Assembly (NCBI GenBank): GCA_000955785.1
Contig: JYOD01000017.1
Coordinates: 124,132 to 188,131 of the forward strand
Direction: 5' to 3'
Length of the DNA: 64,000 nt
DNA from: Burkholderiaceae bacterium 16
Lineage (GTDB): Bacteria; Pseudomonadota; Gammaproteobacteria; Burkholderiales; Burkholderiaceae
Positions 1 through 8,369 of this stretch are shown in pieces. Positions within the stretch are counted from its first letter, which is position 1, and every line of letters begins with the position of its first letter. Both the position numbers and the translations under genes were made by a program. Under the pieces are notes generated by a model. The model was not told the DNA's origin. It made no database searches and was given only the letters and a program-made list of their open reading frames with translations.

Positions 1-217
1 GGCTCGCTTCGCATCGCGCTGGGGTGTGGCCCGCCCTTGGGGGCGCTCCACACGGCTAGACCGAATCGTGCGCTGGTGATATCGCTTTTCTTTGACATCC
101 TTCGGTTCTTCGTGGCCTTCGTTTCGGTCCTACGTTCGACGCGAACTGCCGTCGGGTATCCACTGGTTTGCTCCACGCTCCCGCTTGCGGGAGGGGCCGG
201 GGGACAGGGCGCGCTCG
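1..217. other. Non-coding or unassigned left edge
   Basis: I see no gene with a convincing start, ribosome binding site or recognisable product here. The region lies beyond the 3' end of the leftmost LysR gene. Open frames that cross it are shadows running antisense to that gene. Confidence 0.5.
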
Positions 218-1168
218 CTATGCTTTGGTGCGTCCCGCGGGGCTTTTCCGGCGCTTGGGAGGCATCCTGGCGGCAGGCTTGCCATCCGGTTTTTCGCACG
301 CCTCCGGTCCGGGCTCGTCAGCCAGTTTATCCCGCAACCATGCGATAAACACCTCGGCGTCCTTGGGCAGTTCGCGCGCCGCAGGCACTGCCATCAGCCC
401 GTACTCGAATTGCGCGAATCCATATGGCGCGAGCAGTTGTCCATCCCTTAGTTCCTTGCGGATCAGCCGCTGTTCGATCAGCGCTACGCCTGCGCCGGAG
501 AGCGCGGCCTCAATGCACAGATGCGTGTGCGGGAAGGTCAGTTCGCCGGCGGGGGCGATGCGTTGGCCGGATAGCGCTTCCCACTGGTCCCAGGCGCTGG
601 ACGTGAAGTCATGCGTAATGCGCACGCCGGAGCGCACGGAGCCGGTGTATGACGGCGCGCACACGGGCCCGAAGGCTACCGGCGCCAGGTGCAGCGCGCG
701 CTGGCGGTCGGGCTCCGGGTAGGAGGTCAGGTCCCAGGCAATCACCACGTCGGCGCCTTCCGTGCGCATTTCCCGGGCGGAGGTCATGGACAGGCGGATC
801 CGGATGTCGGGCCGCAGGCGGTAGAAGTCCACCATGTGCGGCACCAGCCAGCGCATCGCGAACGTTGCGCTGCAGGCCACGTGCAGGCTCGGCCCGCGCG
901 CCTGGTCGATCAGCCGGCCGTAGCTTTGTTCAAGCTGGTCGAACACGGACCGCACCACGTCGTACATGCCCTGGCCGCGCTCGTTAAGGCGCACCCCGGT
1001 GCCGTCCTTGTCGAACAGCGTCGTGCCGGCATGCTCCTGCAACAGGCGCAGTTGCCGGCTGATCGCGCCGTGCGTGCGGCAAAGCTCTTCGGCGGCGCGC
1101 GTGATGGAGCCGGTTCGCGCCGTGGCTTCGAAGGCGCGCAGTGTGGACATGGGTGGCAGCGTCCGCAT
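218..1168 (-). CDS. LysR-family transcriptional regulator, GcvA-like
   Basis: A 316-residue LysR-type regulator. The N-terminal winged helix-turn-helix (about residues 7-66) has the GcvA-type pattern STLRAFEATARTGSITRAAEEL followed by GAISRQLRLLQ. The rest is the periplasmic-binding-protein-like effector domain. The C-terminal 25 residues are unusually basic and proline-rich (PPKRRKSPAGRTK), longer than typical for the family. It is transcribed divergently from the enolase gene with a 213 bp gap that holds a 17 bp palindrome, so it may control enolase and itself; that link is inference from arrangement. The effector cannot be told from sequence. Confidence 0.9.
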   Translation of the reverse strand: MRTLPPMSTLRAFEATARTGSITRAAEELCRTHGAISRQLRLLQEHAGTTLFDKDGTGVRLNERGQGMYDVVRSVFDQLEQSYGRLIDQARGPSLHVACSATFAMRWLVPHMVDFYRLRPDIRIRLSMTSAREMRTEGADVVIAWDLTSYPEPDRQRALHLAPVAFGPVCAPSYTGSVRSGVRITHDFTSSAWDQWEALSGQRIAPAGELTFPHTHLCIEAALSGAGVALIEQRLIRKELRDGQLLAPYGFAQFEYGLMAVPAARELPKDAEVFIAWLRDKLADEPGPEACEKPDGKPAARMPPKRRKSPAGRTKA

Positions 1169-1310
1169 GAGCTCTTCCTATGTGAAGAAAACTGACGAAT
1201 ACGGGAAATTAACTCGGTTTTGCCGGCGGCGGGATGAATCTAACATCCTTTCCATTGATGATGCGGCAGCAAATCAATACGGCGACCAGCCTCGGAAGCT
1301 GAGCCGGTAG

Positions 1311-1327
1311 CGTGAGTATTACTCACG
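1311..1327. promoter_or_regulatory. 17 bp palindrome upstream of enolase, candidate operator
   Basis: CGTGAGT-ATT-ACTCACG is a perfect 7 bp inverted repeat with a 3 bp spacer, ending 54 bases before the enolase ATG. It sits between the divergent LysR and enolase genes, a usual place for a regulator site, although LysR boxes normally follow a looser T-N11-A pattern. Assignment to LysR is inference. Confidence 0.45.
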
Positions 1328-1381
1328 AAGCCGTCGTGCCGGATGCCGCTGGCGAAGCATATTTAATGAAAGGAGTGGCGG

Positions 1382-2665
1382 ATGAGCCAGATCACGCAGG
1401 TACAGGGATATGAGGTGCTGGACAGCCGGGGAAATCCCACGGTGGAGGTGGAGGTCACACTGGCCGACGGCTCGGCCGGCCGTGCCACGGTGCCTTCCGG
1501 CGCCTCGACGGGCGAGCGGGAAGCGGTGGAGTTGCGGGACCTCGACCCCAGGCGCTACCTGGGCAAGGGCGTGACCTGCGCGGTGGGCGTGGTGAACACC
1601 GAGCTGCGCGCGGCGCTTGCCGGCGTCGATGCCCGCGAGCAACGGCAGGTCGACGACATCATGATCCGGCTGGATGGCACGCCGAACAAGAGCCGCCTCG
1701 GCGCCAATGCGCTGCTGGGCGTTTCGCTGGCGGTGGCACACGCCGCAGCCGCGTCCGCGCGCTCATCGTTGTTCGCGCATATCGGCGGCCCGCGCGCCAG
1801 TGTGCTGCCCGTGCCGATGATCAACATCATCAACGGCGGGGCGCATGCGGACAATACGATCGATTTCCAGGAGCTCATGATCGTGCCGGTGGGCGCGCCG
1901 GGCTTCGCCGAAGGCGTGCGCATGGCGTCGGAGATCTTCCACACGCTTCGGCTTGCCTTGAGGGCGGCGGGCTTCAATACGAATGTGGGGGACGAAGGCG
2001 GCTTTGCGCCCGACTTGCGCACGGCGGAGGAGGCGCTGGACTTTATCCTCCGCGCCATCGAGACAGCGGGATACCGTGCCGGCGCGGAGGTGATGCTGGC
2101 CATCGATCCCGCGGCTAGCGAGCTCTTTACCGGCGGCGAATACGTTTATCGCGGCGAGGGCGTGACGCGGTCCAGCGAGGCCCAGGTGGACTATCTGGCC
2201 GGACTCGCCTCACGCTACCCGATCTTCTCGATCGAGGACGGGATGGCTGAGAACGATGCCGCGGGCTGGAAGCTGCTGACGTCCCGGCTGGGCGGCACAT
2301 GCCAGTTGGTCGGCGACGATGCGTTCTGCACCAATGCCGCGTTGCTGCGGACGGGTATCGGGAGCGGCATTGGGAACGCGATCCTGGTCAAGGCCAACCA
2401 GATCGGGACGCTGAGCGAGATGCTGGACACCGTAGGCGTGGCGCATGCGGCCGGGTACGCGGCGGTGATGTCGCACCGCTCCGGCGAAACTGAGGACGTG
2501 AGCATCGCGGACCTGGCGGTGGCGACCGGATGCGGGCAGATCAAAACCGGCTCCATTTCCCGCTCCGACCGGACCGCGAAGTACAACCAGCTGATCCGTA
2601 TCGAGCGAAGGCTGGGCGCGCGGGCGCAGTACGCCGGCACCTCCATTCTCAAGGGCCGGCCCTGA
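1382..2665 (+). CDS. eno: Enolase (phosphopyruvate hydratase), probably a secondary paralogue
   Basis: A 427-residue full-length enolase converting 2-phosphoglycerate to phosphoenolpyruvate in glycolysis. Expected catalytic and metal residues are present: E205, metal ligands D242, E285 and D312, catalytic K337, the SHRSGETED loop (365-373) and K388. Several usually conserved stretches are diverged, for example [15 protein letters not shown] where housekeeping enolases have HANNPIDFQE, and GDDAFCTN. It stands alone next to a LysR regulator, not beside pyrG/kdsA as housekeeping eno often is in proteobacteria. I therefore infer a second, conditionally expressed copy. It ends in a strong hairpin shared with the convergent msrA. 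Confidence 0.93.
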   Translation: MSQITQVQGYEVLDSRGNPTVEVEVTLADGSAGRATVPSGASTGEREAVELRDLDPRRYLGKGVTCAVGVVNTELRAALAGVDAREQRQVDDIMIRLDGTPNKSRLGANALLGVSLAVAHAAAASARSSLFAHIGGPRASVLPVPMINIINGGAHADNTIDFQELMIVPVGAPGFAEGVRMASEIFHTLRLALRAAGFNTNVGDEGGFAPDLRTAEEALDFILRAIETAGYRAGAEVMLAIDPAASELFTGGEYVYRGEGVTRSSEAQVDYLAGLASRYPIFSIEDGMAENDAAGWKLLTSRLGGTCQLVGDDAFCTNAALLRTGIGSGIGNAILVKANQIGTLSEMLDTVGVAHAAGYAAVMSHRSGETEDVSIADLAVATGCGQIKTGSISRSDRTAKYNQLIRIERRLGARAQYAGTSILKGRP

Positions 2666-2670
2666 TCGAA

Positions 2671-2700
2671 CGGCGATCCGCCGGCGCAGGCGGATCGCCG
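2671..2700. terminator. Strong hairpin between convergent eno and msrA
   Basis: CGGCGATCCGCC and GGCGGATCGCCG form a perfect 12 bp stem around a 6-base loop, between the enolase stop and the msrA stop on the other strand. There is no clear T-run on either side, so it may terminate only with help, or protect mRNA 3' ends in both directions. Confidence 0.7.
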
Positions 2701-2706
2701 CCGCTA

Positions 2707-3450
2707 TCACGAGCCCGCCACCTTCAGCAGCACCGGATCGTTGCGATACAGGTCGGGGAACATCTGCTTCAGGTAGCCGATCTTGGGCAGGTCGTTGATG
2801 ACGATATAGGGATGCGCGGGATGGTTGGTCAGGAAATTCTGGTGATAGCTTTCCGCCGGGTAGAAGGCCTTGTAGTCCTCGATGCGGGTGACGATCGGCG
2901 CCTTGAAGGCATTGGCCTTGCCCAGTTGCGCGATGTACGCCTGCGCTATGCTGCGCTGTTCGGCGCTAAGCGGGAACACCGCGGAGCGGTACTGCGTGCC
3001 GTGGTCCGGACCCTGGTAGTTAAGCTGCGTGGGATTGTGCGCGACGGAGAAGAAGACCTGCAGCAGCTTGCCATAGGTGACCTGCGCCGGGTCGAACGTG
3101 ACTTGCACGGATTCCGCATGGCCGGTGTTGCCGCCGCTGACGGTCTCGTACTGCGCCGTGCCGGCCGCGCCGCCGGCATAGCCCGACGTCACCTGCTTCA
3201 CGCCGCGCACGTGCTGGAACACGCCCTGCACGCCCCAGAAGCAGCCGCCCGCAAACACGGCGGTTTCGCTCTGGGCAGAAGGTGCCTTCTCGTCCAGCGC
3301 GGGTGGGGGGATCCTGACGGCGTCCTCGGCGGAGTTCGCCGCGCGCTGCCAGGCCAGCAGGCCCGCGGCCAGCATGACGAGGCCCGCGAGCCTGGCGGTG
3401 GACGAGCGCGTCCACCAGGAGGAGGCGCCGGTTGAAGAGTTCGTGGTCAT
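2707..3450 (-). CDS. msrA: Peptide-methionine (S)-S-oxide reductase MsrA, exported or membrane-anchored
   Basis: Reduces the S-epimer of methionine sulfoxide in proteins. The GCFWG catalytic motif is at 69-73 (nucleophile C70). I place the start at the ATG at 3450, preceded by an AAGGA ribosome binding site, giving 247 residues. Residues 18-40 form a hydrophobic signal or anchor segment, absent from cytoplasmic MsrA, so the enzyme should face the periplasm. It follows dipZ by 65 bp on the same strand and msrB lies just upstream of dipZ, forming one repair operon. A longer start at 3516 would abut dipZ directly but lacks a good ribosome binding site. Confidence 0.93.
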   Translation of the reverse strand: MTTNSSTGASSWWTRSSTARLAGLVMLAAGLLAWQRAANSAEDAVRIPPPALDEKAPSAQSETAVFAGGCFWGVQGVFQHVRGVKQVTSGYAGGAAGTAQYETVSGGNTGHAESVQVTFDPAQVTYGKLLQVFFSVAHNPTQLNYQGPDHGTQYRSAVFPLSAEQRSIAQAYIAQLGKANAFKAPIVTRIEDYKAFYPAESYHQNFLTNHPAHPYIVINDLPKIGYLKQMFPDLYRNDPVLLKVAGS

Positions 3451-3515
3451 GATTGCCTGTCCTTGAATATTGCCGTTGGTGATGCTGTTGATGCTGTCTG
3501 TTGCCGGTGCGCGCA

Positions 3516-5309
3516 TCAGCCGAAGGTGAATGCGTAGGCTTCGACACCGGCGTCGAGGAATTCGATGGCAAAGGTGCGGTCGGCGACCTTGCCGTTTTGC
3601 CGCACCAGTTGATACAGCCGCTGCTCTGTGACCGTGCCGCTGCCATCCGCCGCCACGTCGGTGCCGTGCGCGTCGCCCGGCGCGGCGCCGTCGATCGTTA
3701 CGCGGAAGCGCACCGGCTTGCCGTCCTTGCCCGGCCCCAGCACCAGGTGCAGGTCGCGCGCATGGAAGCGGTAGACGATGCGCCCGGAGGCGCCGGCCAG
3801 CGTCGCGTGCTCGGCCCCAACCTTCCAGGTGCCGGCCAGGCCCCAGTCGTTGAGCGCGGGTTGCGCGGGTGCGGTGTAAGTGTGCGCCTTGTCTTGCGCC
3901 TGGCCGCCCGGCGACGCGAAGTTATCCGCCCGCTCATAACCGAGATAGGTTTCGCCGGACTGAATCTCCGCCTTGTCGGCAGCCATCTGCACGCCTTGCG
4001 CGCCGGCGGGGCCCAGCCCCGTGGCCACCTTTGCCGCGCCGGCGTGGCCGGCTTCCGCCAGCAGTTGCTGGATCACCTGCTCGGATTTCGCGTACTCGCC
4101 CTCGCCAAAGTGGTGGAAGCGGATCTGCCCCTGCGCATCGATGAAATAGTGCGCCGGCCAATACTGGTTGTTGAAGGCGCGCCAGATCGCGTAGTTGTTG
4201 TCGACCGCGACGGGGTAGTCGATGCCAAGGTCGTGCGTGGCCTTCTTCACGTTATCGATATTGCGCTCGAAGGCAAACTCCGGCGCGTGCACGCCGATCA
4301 CCACCAGCCCCTGGTCGCGGTACTTCTCTGCCCACGCTTTCACGTACGGCAGGGTGCGCAGGCAGTTGATGCAGGAGTAGGTCCAGAAATCCACCAGTAC
4401 CACCTTGCCGCGCAAGCCTTCCGCCGTGAGCGGGGGCGAGTTCAGCCACTGCACGGCTCCCGTCAGCGCCGGCAGCTGGCCTTCCACGGGCAGCGCTGCC
4501 GGGCCGCCGAGCGCTGCGCGCATCATCGCGCCGGACGACGCGGTCATCGCCGCGCTGGCTTGCGCGTCCTGCGCGGGTGCCGGCCTGGCCGACAGCCGGT
4601 CGACCAGGTGCTGCTCGATCCCTTCGGTGGCTACGGTCGACACGCGCGCCAGCACGCCGGTGTCCAGCCCCAGCGCAATGGCGGCCACGCCGAGCAGCAT
4701 GGCGGCGCCGATCCCGCGCCGGACCCATTCGCCCGCGCCCAGCGAACGCTTCATCGCGGTAAAGACCCGGCCGCCGATCAGCAACGCCACCGCCAGCGAC
4801 GTGGCCGCGCCGGCGGCATAGGCCACCAGCAGCAGTGTGGTGCCGACGCTGGCGCCGCGCAGCGCGGCCCCGGTCAGCACCAGGCCCAGGATCGGGCCGG
4901 CGCAGGGCGCCCACAGCAAACCGGTGGCGATGCCCAGCAGGAACGACGAGCCCGGCCGGACTTGCTGGCCATCGGCCTGGGCAAACGCGGAGAGCCGGCT
5001 GCCGGCGCTGACCAGCGGGTGCATCAGCCGGTCCGCCAGGCGCGGCAGCAGCAGCGTGAGGCCGAATACGGCGAGCAGCGCAATCGCCAGCCAGCGTCCG
5101 TACTGGTTGGCCTGCGTCACCCATCCACCGCCGACGGCGGCCAGCGTTGCCACGCCCGCGAAAGTCAGCGCCATGCCGGCCAGCAGCGGCAGGCCGCTGC
5201 GCACGAATGGCTGGTCGGCCCGCGAAAACACGAAGGGCAGGACGGGAAGGATGCACGGGCTCAGGATGGTGAGCGCGCCGCCCAGATAGGCAAGGACGAG
5301 GAGGAGCAT
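3516..5309 (-). CDS. dipZ: DipZ-like CcdA-thioredoxin fusion, electron donor to periplasmic Msr enzymes
   Basis: A 597-residue fusion. Residues 1-220 are a CcdA-type membrane reductase with paired cysteines C19 (LSPCILP) and C136 (WAPCAGP). Residues 290-430 are a TlpA/thioredoxin-like domain with the redox motif CINC (C313, C316). The C-terminal 150 residues are a beta-rich domain found in DipZ proteins. It should carry electrons from cytoplasmic thioredoxin across the membrane. It lies between msrA and msrB (spacers 65 and 51 bp), so the likely clients are these exported reductases. A comparable pairing of CcdA, an extracytoplasmic thioredoxin and MsrAB is known from Streptococcus pneumoniae. 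Confidence 0.92.
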   Translation of the reverse strand: MLLLVLAYLGGALTILSPCILPVLPFVFSRADQPFVRSGLPLLAGMALTFAGVATLAAVGGGWVTQANQYGRWLAIALLAVFGLTLLLPRLADRLMHPLVSAGSRLSAFAQADGQQVRPGSSFLLGIATGLLWAPCAGPILGLVLTGAALRGASVGTTLLLVAYAAGAATSLAVALLIGGRVFTAMKRSLGAGEWVRRGIGAAMLLGVAAIALGLDTGVLARVSTVATEGIEQHLVDRLSARPAPAQDAQASAAMTASSGAMMRAALGGPAALPVEGQLPALTGAVQWLNSPPLTAEGLRGKVVLVDFWTYSCINCLRTLPYVKAWAEKYRDQGLVVIGVHAPEFAFERNIDNVKKATHDLGIDYPVAVDNNYAIWRAFNNQYWPAHYFIDAQGQIRFHHFGEGEYAKSEQVIQQLLAEAGHAGAAKVATGLGPAGAQGVQMAADKAEIQSGETYLGYERADNFASPGGQAQDKAHTYTAPAQPALNDWGLAGTWKVGAEHATLAGASGRIVYRFHARDLHLVLGPGKDGKPVRFRVTIDGAAPGDAHGTDVAADGSGTVTEQRLYQLVRQNGKVADRTFAIEFLDAGVEAYAFTFG

Positions 5310-5360
5310 GGAATCTTCGCGGTTGAGGTTGGAGGCCCGGATGCCCGGATGCCCGGGGGC

Positions 5361-5873
5361 TCAGGCGGCTTGCGGCTTGAACGCCATTGCCAGGCCGTTC
5401 ATGCAGTAGCGCAGCCCGGTTGGCTTGGGGCCGTCGTCGAACAGGTGGCCCAGGTGGCCGCCGCAACGGCGGCAGTGCACTTCCGTGCGCGACATGCCGA
5501 AGGAGCGGTCCGTGCGCGTGCCGACCGCGTTGTCGAGCGATGCCCAGAAGCTGGGCCAGCCGGTGCGGCTGTCGAATTTCGTGCGCGACGAGAAGAGATC
5601 CAGCTGGCACCCCGCGCAGGCGAAGATGCCGGCACGATGCTCGTCGTTCAGCGGGCTGCTGTAGGGCCGCTCCGTGCCTTCCTGCCGTAGCACGTTGTAC
5701 TGGGCCGGCGTCAGCACCTGGCGCCATTGCTCGTCGGAGCGGACCACCTCGAAGGTTTCGGCGGGCTTGCCCGCGCCCGGCTGCCCGGCCGCCAGCGCCC
5801 GCCAGCCGCTGGCGGCTGCGAGTGCCGCCATGGCGGCACTCCCCGATACCAAAAAGCGCCTTCTGCTTCCCAT
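5361..5873 (-). CDS. msrB: Peptide-methionine (R)-S-oxide reductase MsrB with a Tat-like signal
   Basis: Reduces the R-epimer of methionine sulfoxide. With the ATG at 5873 (AGGAGC ribosome binding site) the protein has 170 residues. It begins MGSRRRFLVSGSAAMAA, a twin-arginine-like export signal. Zinc is held by C86-x-x-C89 and C134-x-x-C137, and the catalytic cysteine is C157 in RYCMNG, where many MsrB proteins have RYCxNS. First gene of the msrB-dipZ-msrA unit. It is divergent from the two-component pair, which I infer to be its regulator. Confidence 0.93.
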   Translation of the reverse strand: MGSRRRFLVSGSAAMAALAAASGWRALAAGQPGAGKPAETFEVVRSDEQWRQVLTPAQYNVLRQEGTERPYSSPLNDEHRAGIFACAGCQLDLFSSRTKFDSRTGWPSFWASLDNAVGTRTDRSFGMSRTEVHCRRCGGHLGHLFDDGPKPTGLRYCMNGLAMAFKPQAA

Positions 5874-6085
5874 GATGTGCTCCTGGCCTTGATTGGCAGG
5901 CCGCTGCGGCCGCCCGTTGCTGATCGTTGGCGCATCGTAGGCCTGGCGCAATCCCGAAGTCCTCACGAAAGGTTAAATTAATTGTGATAACTCAAAGCCT
6001 CGAAATTTTGCACAATAGCCAGGCCGGCGCACTTGCCGCGGCTGCCCGGTTACGCGCGAACAGGCTCGCGTCCCGAGGCCAAAGC

Positions 6086-6142
6086 CGGATCACCTCAGAC
6101 GGATTACCCCAAAACGGATCACCCCAAGTGGATCACCCCAAG
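6086..6142. repeat. Four imperfect 14-15 bp direct repeats across the response-regulator start
   Basis: Four head-to-tail units resembling CGGATCACCCCAAG occupy 6086-6099, 6100-6114, 6115-6128 and 6129-6142. The proposed GTG start of the response regulator (6128-6130) falls at the junction of the last two units. Repeat-number change here would alter the leader or N-terminus. Confidence 0.7.
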
Positions 6143-6859
6143 CGCATCCTGATTGTCGAAGACGACGTCGACATCGCCAATATCCTCAGCCTGCACCTGC
6201 GCGACGAGCGCTATGACGTCGTGCACAGCGCCGACGGCAACGAGGGCTTGCGCCTGCTGGAGCAGGGCAACTGGGACGCGCTGATCCTTGACCTGATGCT
6301 GCCCGGCGTCGATGGCCTCGAGATCTGCCGGCGCGCCCGCGCCATGGCGCGCTACACGCCGATCATCATCACCAGCGCGCGGTCCAGCGAGGTGCACCGC
6401 ATCCTCGGCCTGGAACTCGGCGCCGACGACTACCTCGCCAAGCCGTTCTCAGTGCTTGAACTGGTGGCGCGCGTGAAGGCGCTGCTGCGGCGGGTGGATG
6501 CGATGGCAAAGGATCTGCGGATCGACGCTGGCAGCCTGGAGCTTGGCGGCCTCTCGATCGATCCGCTGACGCGCGAGGCCACCGTGGACGGCCGGCGCAT
6601 CGAGCTGACGCCGCGCGAGTTCGACCTGCTTTATTTCTTCGCCCGGCATCCGGGCAAGGTGTTCTCGCGCATGGACCTGCTGAATGCCGTCTGGGGCTAC
6701 CAGCACGAGGGCTACGAACATACGGTCAATACCCATATCAACCGGCTGCGCACCAAGATCGAAGCCGATCCGGCGCAACCCAGCCGCATCCTGACCGTCT
6801 GGGGGCACGGCTACAAGCTCGCGGCGGGACCCGCGGCGGCGCTGGGGGATGCGCCGTGA
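6128..6859 (+). CDS. OmpR/PhoB-family response regulator
   Basis: The receiver domain shows acidic residues E11, D12 and D13, phospho-acceptor D55 (LILDLMLP) and K105. It is joined to a C-terminal winged-helix DNA-binding domain (LTPREFDLLYFFARHPGKVFSR region, then the RTKIEADP recognition part). I chose the GTG at 6128 because homology to receivers begins right after it (VDHPKRILIVEDD); upstream in-frame sequence is low-complexity repeat. No strong ribosome binding site supports any start. It overlaps the histidine kinase by four bases. Its position opposite msrB suggests control of the periplasmic Msr operon. Confidence 0.88.
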   Translation: MDHPKRILIVEDDVDIANILSLHLRDERYDVVHSADGNEGLRLLEQGNWDALILDLMLPGVDGLEICRRARAMARYTPIIITSARSSEVHRILGLELGADDYLAKPFSVLELVARVKALLRRVDAMAKDLRIDAGSLELGGLSIDPLTREATVDGRRIELTPREFDLLYFFARHPGKVFSRMDLLNAVWGYQHEGYEHTVNTHINRLRTKIEADPAQPSRILTVWGHGYKLAAGPAAALGDAP

Positions 6860-8358
6860 ACCTCGGCCTGAACCTGAGCCGGCGCCTCACTCTGACGCAG
6901 CGGCTGTCGCTCGTTTTCTCCGTGCTGCTGCTGGCCTGCTGCGGCGCCTCCGCCTGGCTGCAGGTCCGCTCGAACGACATGCGCGAGAAAGAGGTCATCC
7001 AGGACCTGTCGCGCGGGCTTGCCGGACACATCGCGCGCAATGCGTCGCTGATGGATGCGAACGGGCTAAAGCCGGATGCCTTGCGCCGCTTATTCGGCCA
7101 GTTGATGGTGGTGAACCCGAGCGTGGAGGTGTACCTGCTGGACAGCCAGGGGCGCATCCAGGGACACGACGCGCCGGCCGGCCACCTGCAGCGCGAGCAG
7201 GTGGACCTCAAACCGGTGCAACGCCTGCTGGCCGGCGAGCCGCTGCCCATCCTCGGCGACGACCCGCGCAGCGCGGGCGGGCGCAAGGTGTTCAGCGCGG
7301 CGCCGCTGCGCGCGGGCGGCGGCGAGCCCTCCGGCTATATCTACGTGGTGCTCCTGGGCGAGGCGCATGACGAACTGGCGGCGAGGGCGTCGGCCAACTC
7401 GGTGCTGCGCACGACCTTATGGTCGATGGGGCTGGTGGCGCTGCTGGGGCTGTTCGCGGGCCTGATGGCGTTCGGGCTGATCACCCGGCCGCTGCGCCGC
7501 CTGACCGAAGCAATGCGCCGCTTCGATGCCGACGCCGCGCCGCCTGCGCAGCCGCGCGTGCCGCGCTCGCCGTCCGCCAACGCCCGCGATGAAATCGTCG
7601 CGCTGGAGGCGGCGTTCGCGCAGATGGCGGACCGCATCGCCGAGCAATGGCGCGCGCTGACCAAGCAGGACCAGGAGCGGCGCGAACTCGTCGCCAACAT
7701 CTCCCACGATCTGCGTACGCCGCTGGCCTCGCTGCATGGCTACCTGGAGACGCTGTCGCTCAAGGCCGACAAGCTCAGCGAAGCCGAACGCAGGCGCTAT
7801 CTGTCCATCGCGCTCGCGCAAAGCCTCAAGGTGGGCCGCCTGGCACAATCGCTCTTCGAGCTGGCCCGGCTCGAGCACGGCATCGTCCAGCCGGCGCTGG
7901 AGGATTTTTCACTGGTGGACCTGCTGCAGGATGTCTTCCAGAAGTTCGAGTTGCCTGCCGAAGCGCGGCACCTGCGGCTGCGCGCGGGCATCCCGCAGCG
8001 GCTGCCCGCTGTCACGGCCGACCTCGGCATGATCGAGCGCGTGCTGACCAACCTGCTCGACAACGCCATCCGCCATACGCCCGCCGAAGGCGCCATCGAC
8101 GTCGATCTGGCCCTGCGCGAGGGCAAGGTGTCGGTCACGGTCAGCGATACCGGCCCCGGGATTCCGCCGGAACTGCGCGACAGCCTGTTCCAGCGGCCGT
8201 TCAGTTCCGGCGGCGCGCATCGCGGCGGCGGCCTGGGTTTGCTGATCGTCCAGCGCATGCTGCAGTTGCATCACAGCCAGATCCGGCTGGTGGAACGGGC
8301 TGGCAGGGGGACGGTGTTTTGCTTCGAGCTGCCGGTGTCTGGCGGCGCGTCCCGCTGA
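6856..8358 (+). CDS. Sensor histidine kinase, HAMP-containing
   Basis: A 500-residue inner-membrane kinase with a GTG start overlapping the regulator stop. Transmembrane segments lie at about 16-36 and 190-213 with a periplasmic sensor domain between them, then HAMP. HisKA follows with H284 in NISHDLRTPLASLHG, and a HATPase domain with NLLDNAIRHT (N box), SDTGPGIP (G1) and GGGLGLLIV (G2). Family knowledge gives autophosphorylation on H284 and transfer to D55 of the partner. The stimulus is unknown; oxidants that damage periplasmic methionine are a reasonable guess from the neighbours. Confidence 0.92.
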   Translation: MNLGLNLSRRLTLTQRLSLVFSVLLLACCGASAWLQVRSNDMREKEVIQDLSRGLAGHIARNASLMDANGLKPDALRRLFGQLMVVNPSVEVYLLDSQGRIQGHDAPAGHLQREQVDLKPVQRLLAGEPLPILGDDPRSAGGRKVFSAAPLRAGGGEPSGYIYVVLLGEAHDELAARASANSVLRTTLWSMGLVALLGLFAGLMAFGLITRPLRRLTEAMRRFDADAAPPAQPRVPRSPSANARDEIVALEAAFAQMADRIAEQWRALTKQDQERRELVANISHDLRTPLASLHGYLETLSLKADKLSEAERRRYLSIALAQSLKVGRLAQSLFELARLEHGIVQPALEDFSLVDLLQDVFQKFELPAEARHLRLRAGIPQRLPAVTADLGMIERVLTNLLDNAIRHTPAEGAIDVDLALREGKVSVTVSDTGPGIPPELRDSLFQRPFSSGGAHRGGGLGLLIVQRMLQLHHSQIRLVERAGRGTVFCFELPVSGGASR

Positions 8359-8369
8359 AGGGGCGGAGC

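Noticed and set aside
1382-2665. Enolase as a dedicated PEP supplier for the phosphonate cluster
   Set aside because: It lies over 21 kb away with unrelated genes and its own regulator; no evidence for a link.
3501-5690. Very long plus-strand open frame opposite dipZ and msrB
   Set aside because: It is antisense to well-supported genes, has arginine/glutamine-rich low-complexity composition and no ribosome binding site; a GC-rich shadow frame.
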